A DNA stretch of 64,000 nt from Amblyomma americanum (taxonomy: Eukaryota; Arthropoda; Arachnida; Ixodida; Ixodidae), in the NCBI RefSeq assembly GCF_052857255.1, contig NC_135505.1:138730343-138794342 (forward strand), read 5' to 3'. Shown piece by piece: positions 12,801 to 22,526 of the stretch (the first letter of the stretch is position 1; the number at the start of each line of letters is the position of its first letter). A program made the position numbers and the translations under genes. A model generated the notes under the pieces. That model had not been told where the DNA came from. It worked only from the letters and a program-made list of their open reading frames with translations, and did no database searches.

Positions 12801-15800
12801 AATGTAATTGCACAGTCTGTACTGTAAACTGTTCTGTCTAGCATGAGGCACGAGAAGTATGACAGCTCCAGCACAAAAGAACGCTACACAGAAATGTTGC
12901 AGCTGTTGTTTATACATGTCTTAGAAGTTCAAGCAGAGGTACTGATGCATGTTTGCAAGTGTGCTTTGTCCTGAAACATGCAATGGTATCGTTTACAGTA
13001 GATATCCAAGTCTTGAAGCAAACACGCCGTGTTTTAAAAAGCTTGATCACGGCGTGGCTGTAGTATGTGCTATACAGAGCTTATTTTAGCCACTGTCAAG
13101 TTTGCAACTCTGGACTTTCTTTTTTTTTTTCTGTCATATTATAGATAATAGATACTTTCATATATTGTCAGCAAGGTTGTTGACATCATTGCTTGTTAAT
13201 TATATGCTCCACTAACTCTTGGTGTGCGAACCGCTGAAATTCTAAGGGCTTCGAGGGGCTTGAGAGGAGGTGGGTAAAATTGCCATCGCTACTTTTTAAT
13301 TGGGGCGATATTGATTTGCGGGAAAATTTCATTGGGAAGTGCAGCTCTATACATGGTGGCTGTTGATGAGAGCTTATGTATTATTGTAAACTGATGTACG
13401 CTTCGAGCACGTAACTCGTGGCTCAGAAAAACCTATAAATGGGGAAATTGGTGTTGTAGCGTCCTGAACACACGCAGTGCAAAAAGGACCCGACGAGTAC
13501 TGTCTTTTGGCCGTCACGTAACTATTCTCAGGGGAACACATTGAGGAGGAACATACACGATGTGGCCGGTGAAAAGAGCTCCCTTTCCTGTTCTAATATT
13601 CGTTGTAATGCCGTTGCAATGGTTGTGATGTCGAAGTAGTCGGCTGTGGAGAAGGAGCTCAACATGTTGGTTGAACCACTACGGAGTGGATCTATAATGG
13701 TCATAAAAGCCTAGCATTGCTATATGTACTATTGTGGACGAAATTTTCCAGCACGTAACTCCTGGCTCAGTAAAACCTATAGATGGGGAAATTGGTGTTG
13801 TAGCGTCTTGAACACACGCAGTGCAAAAAGGACACAACGAGCGCTGTATTTTGGCTGTCACGTAACTATTCTAAGGGGAACACATTGAGGAGGAATTGAG
13901 GGGAACACATTGAGGAGTAGTTGACTTTGGAGAAGGAGCTCAACATGTTGGTTGGACCACAACGAAGTGGATCTATAATGGTCATAAAAGCCTAGAATTG
14001 CCATATGTACTATTGGCTTTAAGTGCAAAGTGCTCTATTGTTCGGCTGATTTCACTAGCACACATTATAGAGTCCAAGGCCTAGTTTCATCTCTACAAAT
14101 GTGATCTGCAATCACTGGCTGATAAGAAAGCTATATGCTTTTGATGTCGATCGCGTGTCCTGGGCACTTTTGTCCCCGACGGTGCAGTCCTGGCCGTAAT
14201 ATTACAAAGTATGCTTTGGCGACCACACTCCTGTCACGCCTTACCTGTCAAAATGGGAAGTACTTCATACATGTTAGTACATAACGCCGGAGCACTCCTG
14301 TATGAACCCAAGATACCGTCGCATCCTCTGTACGGAACGCTCGAGAACTTTTCAAACGCCGAAGCGTGCTTCATAATACTTTGGCCACACCTGTGCTGCA
14401 ACTAGCATCCTTCATGTGTCACTTTGGTACATGCTGTTGCAATTTCACACTAGCATTTCTTGCGTGTGCTTTTCATGTTGCAGCTTTTCAATTGAACTCC
14501 TGTTTTGCCACTTTGGCTAATGCAGGGCCCTGTCAATTATTCTTTTTTTTTGCTTGTTGCAGCTGCGAACCAGTTGTCTTTGACACTGCCGAGGTTGATC
14601 TTACCGCTGGAATCGACATCAACGATATTCTGGATCGCCTCGACGATAAAGATGCCCTGGAGAGCATCTACTGGAGCTTCACTGAGCTTCCCCAGGAGTC
14701 AGTGTAAGTGGCTTTAAGGAGTTGTAGCGAACAAACAAAGTGGTAAATTAGTACATGTTTGGGATATGTGTTTTGCGAACCAGGAAAAAAACCTGAAGTG
14801 CAGCTTTATAACTGTTGTGCTCTCTGGCTGCTTTCATTGGTTTGCAGGAAGCAGTGGGAGCTGCGTGCCATAGAGATGGAGCCGCATAAAGCAGTCTTCG
14901 GCTTCATTAAGGACCAGGTGAAGCTGACTGTGTCACTGGGTGACTTCGTCAGGCAGCCGGGCAGCACGGACAAAGACGCTCTGTTTCAACGGACTGCAGG
15001 AGCAGTTCCTCGGCGCAGCAAGCATATTTCGGCGCTGAAGTTTCAAACAAATTGCTGTAAGTATGCTTGCATGCTCGCAACACTGTAACTCGCAGATCCT
15101 AGCAGCAGTGTACACGACACTGGGGTTGCTGGCCTAGTATTTTTGCTGTGGTTCATGGACTAACACCTTTTTATTTGTCCCATTTTTAGCTCCACGAGCT
15201 CTTTTCAACCAGTACATAATAAACAAGCGCTTTCTGGACACGTTCAAGACTGCCGAGCTACTCAAGCGATATCCCACCACTGACTGCCTGGGCAAGGTGA
15301 CTTTCACTCTTGAGATTTCTACTTGTGCATTTTGGTCTGCTTCGTTTGTTGCCGAGCTATTATCTTGGCAAGTAAATGAGTCTTCTGCTGCCAAACAGAC
15401 ATCAGCGTACCCAAAAATAACCATTGAGTCGATTTTGTGTATTTCTTTCCGCTAAAAACAAAAATCGTATCTGTAAATTTCTGTCACTGTCAGGCTTGAT
15501 TGAGAACGGAGAAACAAAAACACAGTGCGAGAGCGAATGGAGTGCTGTGCATTCGCCTAAAGTGCGGACGTATTCTTTCTTCCTGTCGGCTTTGCAGATG
15601 CTGGGTGAGCTGGGTGCCTTCTTTGTGCGCCATGGGCCACTGTGCCGAGACATTGGCTTCATCGCCAGGTTCTGCCCATACACGTTCGACTACCCTGTGT
15701 GAGTCACTGCGGCTGTGATGCCATTCAAACTCTCTCCCTTCAAAAGCCATAGGAAGACCCAACTTTCTTCGCTACATCGACAGTGTGGATAACACTAAAA

Positions 15801-18800
15801 AACAACAGTCGTCGGAGCGATTTTGGAAGTTGGCTGCCCCGAGAGAATAACATTCAGCTGCTGTATTAAAACAGTAATTTCTAATCAATGTAGTGTTAAC
15901 TTGTACTTTTTCTAGAACAATACCATTTGTCATCTTGCAGTATAAGCTCTGCTTGATTTCTTAAGGATAGATTAATATGAGCCCCCTTCCTCGTTTCTAT
16001 TTTTAAAATGGGATAGCACCAGAATCAGAAGCCCCATGGGGTCAAAATGAGTCGTCGGTCCCAAAGTTCACCTATGGACTTGCATGTCCCTGTGAATTTA
16101 CCTTTTTTTTTTTTACATTGTAATGAATTTTTGCAATTGCTCTAAGAACATGCAATTTCCTGCTAATTACTTGATGGTGAGATAACCTTACTAGGTTGCT
16201 AGTTTTTTTGTAGCTTGAAGCCTATTTGTGCATGTATGTCTGCATGCTTAGTTGCATACACGTGCCAAACCGGCCAAGTTCTGTGCACAAGTGGCCAGAA
16301 CTTGTTCAGCCTCCCACATCTCCTCCCAAGTCACCACTTGCCTATGCAGTTTCTTTGTTACTGAGTGCCACCATTAGACTTTCTCCGAACAGGGTTTCTG
16401 TAATGACGTCAAGAGTAATATTGCGTGCCATGCTGAAGTGCGGGCGAAATGCAAACGACAACTTTGAAGGCCTTCTGAAATTGAATGGACAGTGCACAAA
16501 ACTCTCATATCCCTGCTGTTTGTCTTCAAGACTTCTTACATTACAGCCTCTCAATCCACATCATGCATCCAAGGCGACTCATCTGGTTTCACATGGATCT
16601 TCTGATTGACCTTGACACGTATCCGCACGCAGAGATCCTTCCTTCGTCACGGCCGTACTCGGATGAGTACCATGTGATAAGGTGAGTAGCAGCATTGGCC
16701 TCCCATTTGAACCCGGCTGTTGGGTGGGCATGCTTGCTTGCATTCTGTTGATTTTTAAGGCATACATCATTCAGGCAGCTGGCCTGCCAGCTGAGGCTGG
16801 CTATGTTTGCCCATGTGGGGCAGGTTTCATAATTCATTACAACTTAAAGGCTTATCGCACAGCACAGCTCTGAACTGGACTAGGCAGTTAACCCTTTCAG
16901 GCACTATGGAGAAATCTGTGTACCGTTGGCTGTCTAATGAAATGTGAACGGAATAACTTGACCGTGAACACAAGAGTGCAGGATTATGTGTTGCTGGCGA
17001 AGAAATGTGGGAACCATGTGGCGGTCAATGTGCCATCTGAGTTATTCGGTCTCCTCGAAGTAAGAATATTCATTTTGCTGTTGGTGCTTCAATTGTCTTT
17101 TTTGTGTTTCATTGGACAATGACAGTACATAATGAATACTCAGCTTTTTCTGGCACCGTACTGCTATATAGCTGGGGTTAGACTTCTCAGTTAATTTTTT
17201 TTTTTAATTCAGTTGTCTTTTTCTTTTTGGTGTTGTTTTTCGACACAATTTTCTTTCCTTCTTTTTTTGAGGCAAATATTATTTCTTGTGGAAGAAATCG
17301 GCATTTTTTTTTTTTTTTTCGGTGATATATGTTGCACACCTGTGTGCTCAAAAGTTATGTATAGAATATAGTTTATCTTGACTTGTTTGTTAGGAAGAGC
17401 AGTTTACGTGCAAGTAATTGTCATACAGCTGGTCATGTTTACTTTATTGGTTGTTATGAGATAATGTTTCATATTGTAAAGTTACAGCATGGAAGTGGTT
17501 GGGCAGAAAGATAAAAATTTATAAATATGACCATTTCTGAAACTGGGGTCACAAAAGCTGGAATAACTGAGAAGAAATTGAAAGCAGCAGGGATGCAACA
17601 GACTTACAATTGCCTCATTTATACAGGTGTTACAGGGCCTTTGTCTAGTTTCCATCATGCCAGAATAGCTATTTACAGTAGAATCTCGATAAACGGAAAT
17701 CGGTTAAACGGAACTACCGCTTAAACGGAACAAACGCCTCGCGATTGGTTGGTTTTGTATTAAGCCAATGTAAAAAAAATCTCGTTAATCGGAACTCAAA
17801 TTTTGCGACCACCGCGTTAACGGAACCGAAAAACTCGAAACCGCAACTAGTTGGACAAGCGCAGTGCCATCGCGGTACGCATCAATGCTCCCCTCCTTCT
17901 CCTCCCCGCGTCACCACTCCGGTTTTCGTCTCCGGCGGTTTCCGGTTTGCTCGTACACTGCCCTCCGCATCGCTCGCTCGCGTTCACGGCGGTTGTGTTC
18001 AGTTAGGCCTAAGCCCTAGAGCTTTTGTTCGGTCCGATGGCAGCGCAAAAACGACCGCACAATGCACTTGCGTTGGAAAGGAAGATGGAGATCATCAACG
18101 ACTTCGAGAGTGGCGGCTTCACGAAAACGGCGCTAGCGACGAAGTACGCCGTCCCCAAAAGCAGCCTAACAAGAATTCTTCAGGACAAGGACAAGCTGCG
18201 GGAGGCGTTCGAGACGTCACGCTTTGGTCCTAAAAGAAAACGACTGCGAGCGGCTGACCACGAAGACTTGGAGAAATGCCTGGTGCTTTGGCTGCGCAGA
18301 GCCCGCAGTGAAAACATCCCAATCAGCGGGCCACTAATTCGTGCAAAAGCGGAAGAATTTGTTCTTCGCCTCGGCATCGAGGGTTTCTCGTGCAGCGAGG
18401 GGTGGCTGACCCGGTTTAAAGAGCGCAATGGACTGGTGTTTCGTGCTGTTTCAGGGGAAGCTGCCGCTGCTGACGCGACGGCATGCGGAGACTGGCGAGA
18501 AAGACGGCTGCCCGAGATTCTGGAGGAATACGATCCAGAGAACATCTACAATGTAGATGAGACTGCACTCTTTTACAAGTTGCTCCCCTCAAAATCGCTA
18601 TCATTTAGAGGAGAGAAATGCACCGGAGGGAAACTGAGCAAGGACAGGCTGACCGTCCTTATCGGTGCCAACATGACGGGCAGCGATAAGTTGAAGCCGC
18701 TAGTGATCGGCAAATCGAAGCATCCTCGTTGCTTCAAAAACGTCGCAACCTTGCCCGTTTCATACCAGGCCAATGGCAAGGCGTGGATGACGCAAGCCAT

Positions 18801-20869
18801 TTTTAGTGAGTGGATTTATCGCGAGGATGCGCGCTTCTCTCGCAACAAGCGGAAAGTTTTGTTCCTGGTGGATAACTGCCCTGGACACTGTACTGTGCCA
18901 GGTTTGAAGTCCATACAGCTGGAATTCCTGCCAGCGAACACCACAGCACTGCTGCAGCCTATGGATCAGGGTGTGATTCAAGCGCTCAAGTCGCGCTTCC
19001 GCAAAAATCTTCTTAGGAGGATGTTCTTATGCATGGACCAGGGGAAGGAGTACAAGGTAGATGTACTGCGTGCCGTTTACCTCCTGGATGATGCTTGGCG
19101 GCAGGTTAGTGCAACCACCATTGCCAGCTGCTTCAGGCATGCAGGATTTGCCGCAACCACAGAAAAACCCAGCACACAGAGTGAGCCTGATGATGTTCAC
19201 GACGCAGCCGAGGAAGATTTGCTACTAGAGAATTGTGCTGCGATGGGCATTCAACTTGATGAATATGTCCAGATCGACAGCGATGTGGCAACATGCCCAG
19301 AAAATACCGTGCACAGCATTATAGCTGATGTCTGCCCCCCTGATGAAAGTGAAGACGAGGAGGAAGAGCTTGAAAACGAGACCGCTGACTCTGATCCTGT
19401 GGTGACACCTGCGCAGGCGGAATCGGCAGTCCAAATGCTGAAGAGTTTCTTCCAACGAGAAGAAGGTTCGGAAGTGTTTCTGCACAGCCTGTCAAGTATG
19501 GGTGATGCCATTAACAAAAAACGGCTGCGAGAGCTCAAACAAGCAAATATAAAATCCTTTTTCACTAGCCAATAAGTGGTAATTCCCACTCTTTTTACAT
19601 TTTTTTTAAAATTTCAGTACTAGTACTACTGTAACAAAAATTCACTGCTTATTTTTCTCTAATAAAGTTTGTTCTCATAGTGTACTGTTCTCCTTATTAC
19701 CTAGATTTCGCAAATTGAGATCCGCTGAGACTGCCAACTGCGCGCGCGCGCGCCAGCCGCGTAGGGTTCACGCGGAAGCGGATTGCGCAATGCTGAAGCT
19801 ATTCTCTCTTTAAACGAAACTCCTGATAAACGGAACATATTTTCCCGGTCCCTTGAGGTTCCGTTTAACGAGAGCCCACTGTATCTGGTTGTGAAGAACA
19901 AATTTTCGGACTGAAGAAAATATGACCACGGCCATATCTAGGAACCAGATGTCCTCCAAAAACTCTTTAGCCAGTTACGATTATGATAAGGTGACGAGTC
20001 TGTGAGCATAATGCACTAGGCGAGTAGACTAAGCTTGACGAGGTATTGGAGCTTCTCTGTCTGCGCCTGACCTTTTCCTAATGTGGAAGAGCAGTGCCTC
20101 AAAATGTACAACTGCGCTGCTTAATTCAGCGATCCCTCCGTCTCATTATATACGTCCTGGCTTCTGCACTTCAATTCTGCACTCCTGTGACAAATTGTAA
20201 TTTGTACTCAACACCTAGAAAGATGTGGCCAACATGTCAAGGATGCTGACCTTTTCGGTTAAAACCGAATTTAGAAAGATGGCTTCGGTGTACATTTTTT
20301 GTTTGTTTAAACTGACACCTAGCCAAGAGCTAGCAGCAATTTCTTTTTTCTTACTTTCAACATAAAGGGCTCTAGAAAGAGTGCTTTTTCTTGTTCACTA
20401 GCCAATGCAGTAAACATTTCTCGCAACAGTGAACTTATGGCAGCGCGTCCTTCCACCCGCCATCATGCAGGCAGATTTTGTTACCTGTAATATTTTATTC
20501 TGCGTTTTTAGCATTGTATGCATCTTTCGGGGAATAAAAACTGCGACCACTTGTTGCCTCGGCAGCCTGTGAGAGGGGTTGCGACACAACACTGTACTTT
20601 GATTGGTTATTGACCTCAACTGCACACCTGAACTGCAACTAGTCGAGAACATTGTTCATGCTGCTATCAAACAAGGCACCATTTATATTCCGCTTGCAGT
20701 GCACTTTGCATGTTTCGGTCAGCAGTGCTGGTGGCCGTGCAAAGGTGATGGTTTGCTCTCGCGTGCTTGCAGGACAGAGAAGCTTCGCCGCATCACGGCT
20801 CACGTGAAGCCAGGCCCCCAGTACATCAGGCGAATGGTCGAAGAAATCGAGGCCTTCATGGAGAAGTGA
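768..20869 (+). CDS. KNL1: KNL1/Spc105-type kinetochore scaffold gene (5' partial, multi-exon)
   Basis: Coding exons assembled from open frames and GT/AG junctions with matching phases: 768-844, 1568-1611, 3928-3964, 5552-10290, 11425-11479, 12842-12938, [gap], 14563-14703, 14848-15056, 15190-15296, 15598-15698, 16547-16681, 20773-20869 (TGA). KNL1 is the outer-kinetochore KMN scaffold that binds PP1, recruits Bub3-Bub1/BubR1 through phosphorylated MELT repeats, and docks to Mis12/Zwint through C-terminal RWD domains. Seen here: a KRVSF PP1 motif, eight regularly spaced MELT-like motifs, a long acidic/serine-rich disordered middle, and C-terminal exons resembling the KNL1 RWD region. Roughly 1,950 codons are recovered. 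The start codon and any upstream SILK motif lie before the window. The 12842-12938 exon ends in phase 0, which does not join the 14563 exon, so at least one exon (probably coiled coil) is missed or lost. The identity is secure; the exact model is not. Confidence 0.88.
1003..1241. mobile_element. Short Tc1/mariner-like MITE with perfect ~38-bp TIRs
   Basis: This 239-bp element in a KNL1 intron has ends CAGAGTCGATCACACTTG... and its exact reverse complement, flanked by TA on both sides. The inverted identity runs through positions 999-1040 and 1204-1245 without mismatch. The TA flanks suggest a Tc1/mariner superfamily element. There is no coding content, so it is non-autonomous. Confidence 0.75.
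1568..1611 (+). CDS. KNL1: KNL1 small coding exon
   Basis: This 44-nt exon lies between a T-rich TTTCCAG acceptor and a G|GTGAGT donor. It enters with one base and leaves in phase 1, consistent with its neighbours. It encodes about 14 residues following the RVSF exon and has no recognised domain. Confidence 0.7.
1923..2576. mobile_element. Non-autonomous DNA transposon with CCCCTGTCACACGG TIRs
   Basis: The left end TAATACCCCTGTCACACGG is mirrored by the right end CCGTGTGACAGGGGTATTA. Subterminal inverted copies of GGAGCATTAGTTCAAAG-type sequence also occur (near 1961-1973 and 2527-2543). The element is 654 bp and AT-rich inside with no open frame. The superfamily is not decided; TA or TAA could be part of the target-site duplication. 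Confidence 0.7.
2750..3180. repeat. Diverged dispersed repeat related to 26455-27066
   Basis: Shared blocks in the same order as the 26.5-27.0 kb repeat include CTCAT-AG-C-TGGTGGTGAAGGTT, CAAATATAAT/TGCGTTCTGAA-type stretches and a pyrimidine-rich tract. I take this as an older copy of one non-autonomous transposon family. The boundaries are approximate. Confidence 0.35.
3482..3712 (+). mobile_element. Ruka-like tRNA-derived SINE
   Basis: The 5' part is tRNA-like with an A box (GGTGTCTGAGTGGTTATGGC) and a B box (GGCTCAATCCC). It is followed by the tick-specific body containing CCCCAGGTGGTCGAAATTTC, CGGAGCCCTTCACTACGGC and CGCTTTGGGACGTTAAAC. It is full length (about 230 bp) and lies in a KNL1 intron. 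Confidence 0.88.
3928..3964 (+). CDS. KNL1: KNL1 small coding exon
   Basis: This 37-nt exon lies between CTATTTCAG and GG|GTGAGT and encodes NVLANAKVPTPG with split codons at both ends. Its phase connects the 1568-1611 exon to the large exon starting at 5552. The spelling and the strong splice sites support it despite its small size. Confidence 0.65.
4134..4338 (+). mobile_element. Ruka-like SINE, internally deleted copy
   Basis: It has the same A box, B box and 3' body as the copy at 3482, but about 30 bp after the tRNA-like part is missing. It lies in the KNL1 intron before the large exon. Confidence 0.85.
4861..5095 (+). mobile_element. Ruka-like tRNA-derived SINE
   Basis: This full-length copy starts GCCGCTGCGGTGGCTCAGTG and has a B box GGTTCGATCTC, the conserved body, and a 3' end AAACCCCATAAAATCAAATC. 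It is in the same intron and orientation as the copy at 4134. Confidence 0.88.
5552..10290 (+). CDS. KNL1: KNL1 giant central exon with MELT repeat array
   Basis: This single exon of 4,739 nt is open for 1,579 codons and is bounded by TTTTGAACAG| and TTTG|GTGAGT. MELT-type motifs (M-[DN]-[LMV]-T) begin at 5817, 5940, 6051, 6174, 6297, 6420, 6543 and 6657, five of the seven intervals being exactly 123 bp. Degenerate copies follow: MNIT near 7366, MSLT near 7549 and MDAT near 7753. Most are preceded by NKT or KTM, as in known MELT arrays. A second internal repeat of about 51 codons occurs at 6850-7140 (core ARDALGDDDSPVRT). The rest is Ser/Asp-rich, with a basic tail (Lys/Arg-rich, about 9890-10190) before a PPTPPGLLENI segment. 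Minus-strand open frames inside it are shadows. Confidence 0.9.
11425..11479 (+). CDS. KNL1: KNL1 short exon with tandem NAGNAG acceptor
   Basis: The acceptor reads TTGCAGCAG|GAG, so splicing at either AG (exon start 11422 or 11425) keeps the same frame and adds or drops one codon. The exon encodes about 18 residues (VQSKDAAETKALPKLPD) and ends at AT|GTATGT, phase 2. It continues directly from the large exon, which ends in phase 1. Confidence 0.6.
12236..12350 (+). mobile_element. tRNA-like SINE of a second family
   Basis: The sequence has a recognisable A-box region (TAGCCTAGTGGTTTGAGC) and B box (GGTTCAATCCCC) with the correct spacing, but it is not Ruka. The 3' limit is uncertain. It lies in a KNL1 intron. 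Confidence 0.5.
12842..12938 (+). CDS. KNL1: KNL1 probable exon before the coiled-coil region
   Basis: The exon lies between TGTCTAG and GAG|GTACTG and reads MRHEKYDSSSTKERYTEM followed by a hydrophobic stretch (LQLLFIHVLEVQ). Its entry phase fits the preceding exon, but its exit phase (0) does not fit the exon at 14563. Another exon therefore lies between them, or this donor is wrong. Confidence 0.5.
13408..14013. repeat. Tandem duplication, period about 344 bp, inside KNL1
   Basis: Copy A (13408-13734) and copy B (13752-14013) share long near-identical blocks such as GGGGAAATTGGTGTTGTAGC, CACACGCAGTGCAAAAAGGA and GTGGATCTATAATGGTCATA. Copy B has lost an internal part and carries a short local repeat of GGGGAACACATTGAGGAG. 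It occupies the gap where a KNL1 exon should lie. Confidence 0.75.
14563..15296 (+). CDS. KNL1: KNL1 C-terminal exons, start of RWD region
   Basis: Three exons are joined in phase: 14563-14703, 14848-15056 and 15190-15296. The first encodes an acidic, helical segment (DINDILDRLDDKDALESIYW) leading to WSFTELPQES. The second begins KQWELRAIEMEPHKAVFGFI, and its alternating pattern matches the first beta strands of the KNL1 RWD-N domain. The third is SPRALFNQYIINKRFLDTFK. Donors are GTAAGT, GTAAGT and GTGACT; acceptors are TTGCAG, TTTGCAG and TTTTTAG. Confidence 0.8.
15598..15698 (+). CDS. KNL1: KNL1 RWD-region exon
   Basis: The exon begins directly after CTTTGCAG and ends at CCTGT|GTGAGT (phase 2). 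It encodes MLGELGAFFVRHGPLCRDIG then FIARFCPYTFDYPV. This aligns in character with the central RWD helix and strand of KNL1 (a conserved leader of the form 'L..F...V..C..L..EI'). Confidence 0.8.
16547..16681 (+). CDS. KNL1: KNL1 RWD-region exon
   Basis: The exon lies between TTACATTACAG and ATAAG|GTGAGT. It encodes LSIHIMHPRRLIWFHMDLLI followed by DLDTYPHAEILPSSRPY, the edge strand and 'YP' turn typical of RWD folds. Its phase fits both neighbours. The following intron (16682-20772) contains the Tigger transposon. Confidence 0.8.
18037..19575 (+). CDS. Tigger/pogo-family DDE transposase
   Basis: This 512-codon uninterrupted frame starts at ATG 18037 (MAAQKRPHNALALERKMEII). Order: a psq/CENP-B N-type helix-turn-helix in the first ~60 residues (KSSLTRIL), a CENP-B-type HTH around residues 70-135 (GWLTRFKERNG), and the DDE_1 catalytic domain. 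Catalytic aspartates are visible in YNVDETALFY, LVDNCPGH and LQPMDQGVIQ, the DDD set of Tigger elements. An acidic linker (DESEDEEEELE) precedes the C terminus. No stop or frameshift is seen, so activity is possible. It is related to the JRK/TIGD/CENP-B lineage but lies inside TIRs, so it is a transposon gene rather than a domesticated one. Confidence 0.92.
   Translation: MAAQKRPHNALALERKMEIINDFESGGFTKTALATKYAVPKSSLTRILQDKDKLREAFETSRFGPKRKRLRAADHEDLEKCLVLWLRRARSENIPISGPLIRAKAEEFVLRLGIEGFSCSEGWLTRFKERNGLVFRAVSGEAAAADATACGDWRERRLPEILEEYDPENIYNVDETALFYKLLPSKSLSFRGEKCTGGKLSKDRLTVLIGANMTGSDKLKPLVIGKSKHPRCFKNVATLPVSYQANGKAWMTQAIFSEWIYREDARFSRNKRKVLFLVDNCPGHCTVPGLKSIQLEFLPANTTALLQPMDQGVIQALKSRFRKNLLRRMFLCMDQGKEYKVDVLRAVYLLDDAWRQVSATTIASCFRHAGFAATTEKPSTQSEPDDVHDAAEEDLLLENCAAMGIQLDEYVQIDSDVATCPENTVHSIIADVCPPDESEDEEEELENETADSDPVVTPAQAESAVQMLKSFFQREEGSEVFLHSLSSMGDAINKKRLRELKQANIKSFFTSQ
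19661..19666 (+). terminator. Poly(A) signal of the Tigger transposase
   Basis: AATAAA lies 86 bp after the transposase stop, in an AT-rich tail before the right TIR. Confidence 0.6.
20773..20869 (+). CDS. KNL1: KNL1 terminal exon
   Basis: The exon follows GTGCTTGCAG; the split AGG codon is restored, and it reads TEKLRRITAHVKPGPQYIRR then MVEEIEAFMEK before TGA at 20867-20869. It forms the C-terminal helix of the last RWD domain. The 3' UTR follows; no canonical AATAAA was recognised in the next 350 bp. Confidence 0.82.
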
Positions 20870-21250
20870 ATCTGGCAGTCATCGAGACCACCCGTCATTC
20901 GATCACTCGTTCGTTAACCGGCCAACAAACGCCTTAGTGGGGGAACTTTGTGCCGTTGGCTTTTACTTGCCGCACAAAGCTGTTTGACAAGACAAGCACT
21001 TTAGACTACATCATTCTGAGCTAGTGTCTATACTGTATGCAGTCTTTATTCTTTTTGTATAGTCTTTGTATGTACATCTTTGTCTGTCTATTTTACAAAT
21101 GACCATGCCTGGGATGTCTTGCGAGATTTTTTACCATTTCTAGCAGGGTGCTTCATGTAGAAGTGTCCCGCTGTACTTAAAAGAAAATACATTTAGTGGT
21201 GCCAGTGTCATTTAGATGACGAATGCACCTGAATGTAGCCAGCTAAGCCA
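20870..21250 (+). other. Probable KNL1 3' UTR
   Basis: Non-coding sequence after the KNL1 stop with no open frame or recognised repeat. The end is not defined by a canonical poly(A) signal; the AAAATACATTT stretch near 21184 is one weak candidate. Confidence 0.35.
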
Positions 21251-22036
21251 ACTTAATTTTATGTCTAGGTTTTATCCGAGAGCAAGACATTGCATCGAGT
21301 TGTTGTTTCACTAGCGAGACTTGCCAGCTCCATTTTAAACAAACAAAAAGGCCCGGTCTGGAAGGGAAAGGAGCTTTCATTTTTGGTGGTAGTCTGGAAG
21401 TTTGCCAGGTCTTACTACCTCTGTAATTACCTTGGAGTGGTCATATCCTGTATGTGACGACGAAGCAATTCCTGTATTTTTGTGTATACCTTTATTTTAG
21501 ATTGTGTCCATGCGTGTAATATATATTTATACATATATAAAAAAAGCACACACACCTTTCTCAAAAAGGTGCAAACTTTGTGCGATTCAAAAACAGCATG
21601 GCATGCATGGCGGCCATAAAGTAAAAAAAAAGCACGGTTGAATGATGCTTGCAGCCGAGCCATTTGTGTACACAAAATACCGCACAACTACGTTCTTTAA
21701 TACTGGTTATGGTTAGTTAGCACAGCCCTGGCTTTCCGTGGCGTCGCATGCGACGGGGGTTAAAAAAGAAAGCATCACTGGTGCTATTTTTCCTACAAGA
21801 AATGTAGGGGCATGTGTAGCCAAACAGGCAGTTAGTTTTATGTGGAATGAGTTTTATGCTATGGTGGAAAGCTGTTTTGCAGCGTCTTTGTGTGAAGTGC
21901 CCTAAGTTTTGATTCGAGCCACTATCACCTTCATACCTTTGCTAACATATGTACATATTGTCCATTTCATTTCATTCTATAACTGTATAACCTCATGATG
22001 AAAATGTACAAGCTCTACATCGACATTAAAATTTTA

Positions 22037-22319
22037 TCCAAGCTCAATCTTTTTATTCAACTACTTTCGCTGGGCAACTGTTGCCAGTACATTGCTTCGA
22101 GCTATCTTGGTCAATGGTCAACAAACCAGTATCCAAGCTCAATCTTTTATTCAAGTACTCTCGCTGGGCAACTGTTGCCAGTACATTGCTTCGAGCTATC
22201 TTGGTCAATGGTCAACAAACCAGTATCCAAGCTCAATCTTTTATTCAAGTACTCTCGCTGGGCAACTGTTGCCAGTACATTGCTTCGAGCTATCTTGGTC
22301 AATGGTCAACAAACCAGTA
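22037..22319. repeat. Three-copy 94-bp minisatellite
   Basis: Three head-to-tail units start at 22037, 22132 and 22226 with TCCAAGCTCAATCTTTTATT. They are nearly identical; unit 1 has one extra T and two substitutions. The overlapping open frames here come only from the repetition. Confidence 0.92.
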
Positions 22320-22526
22320 AACCAGTTTCTTTGTAAGTAGGTCACTGCTGTTTTGTTTCATTTGTAGTACAGAAAAATTCTGCTCCATGCAAGAGTCAAT
22401 GCGGCCTGAAAATGGCTTCAGGTTCCAAAAATCCAAGCTCTCAAAATTGTGCTTAAGTACTGAAGGTTTATGTTGACGTATATATGCCATATTTATTCAT
22501 GCAATGAATTAACACCCTTCCTCAGT

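Larger units (their letters stand above)
17676..19881 (+). mobile_element. Complete Tigger/pogo transposon with TA target site
   Basis: The 2,206-bp element has ends CAGTAGAATCTCGATAAACG and, inverted, CAGTGGGCTCTCGTTAAACG, flanked by TA at 17674-17675 and 19882-19883. Extra inverted copies of the AAACGGAAC motif lie just inside both ends. It carries one intact transposase gene and a poly(A) signal, and sits in the last KNL1 intron in the sense orientation. Confidence 0.9.

Noticed and set aside
21995..22340. Three overlapping repetitive plus-strand open frames
   Set aside because: Produced by the 94-bp tandem array; no start context, no domain.
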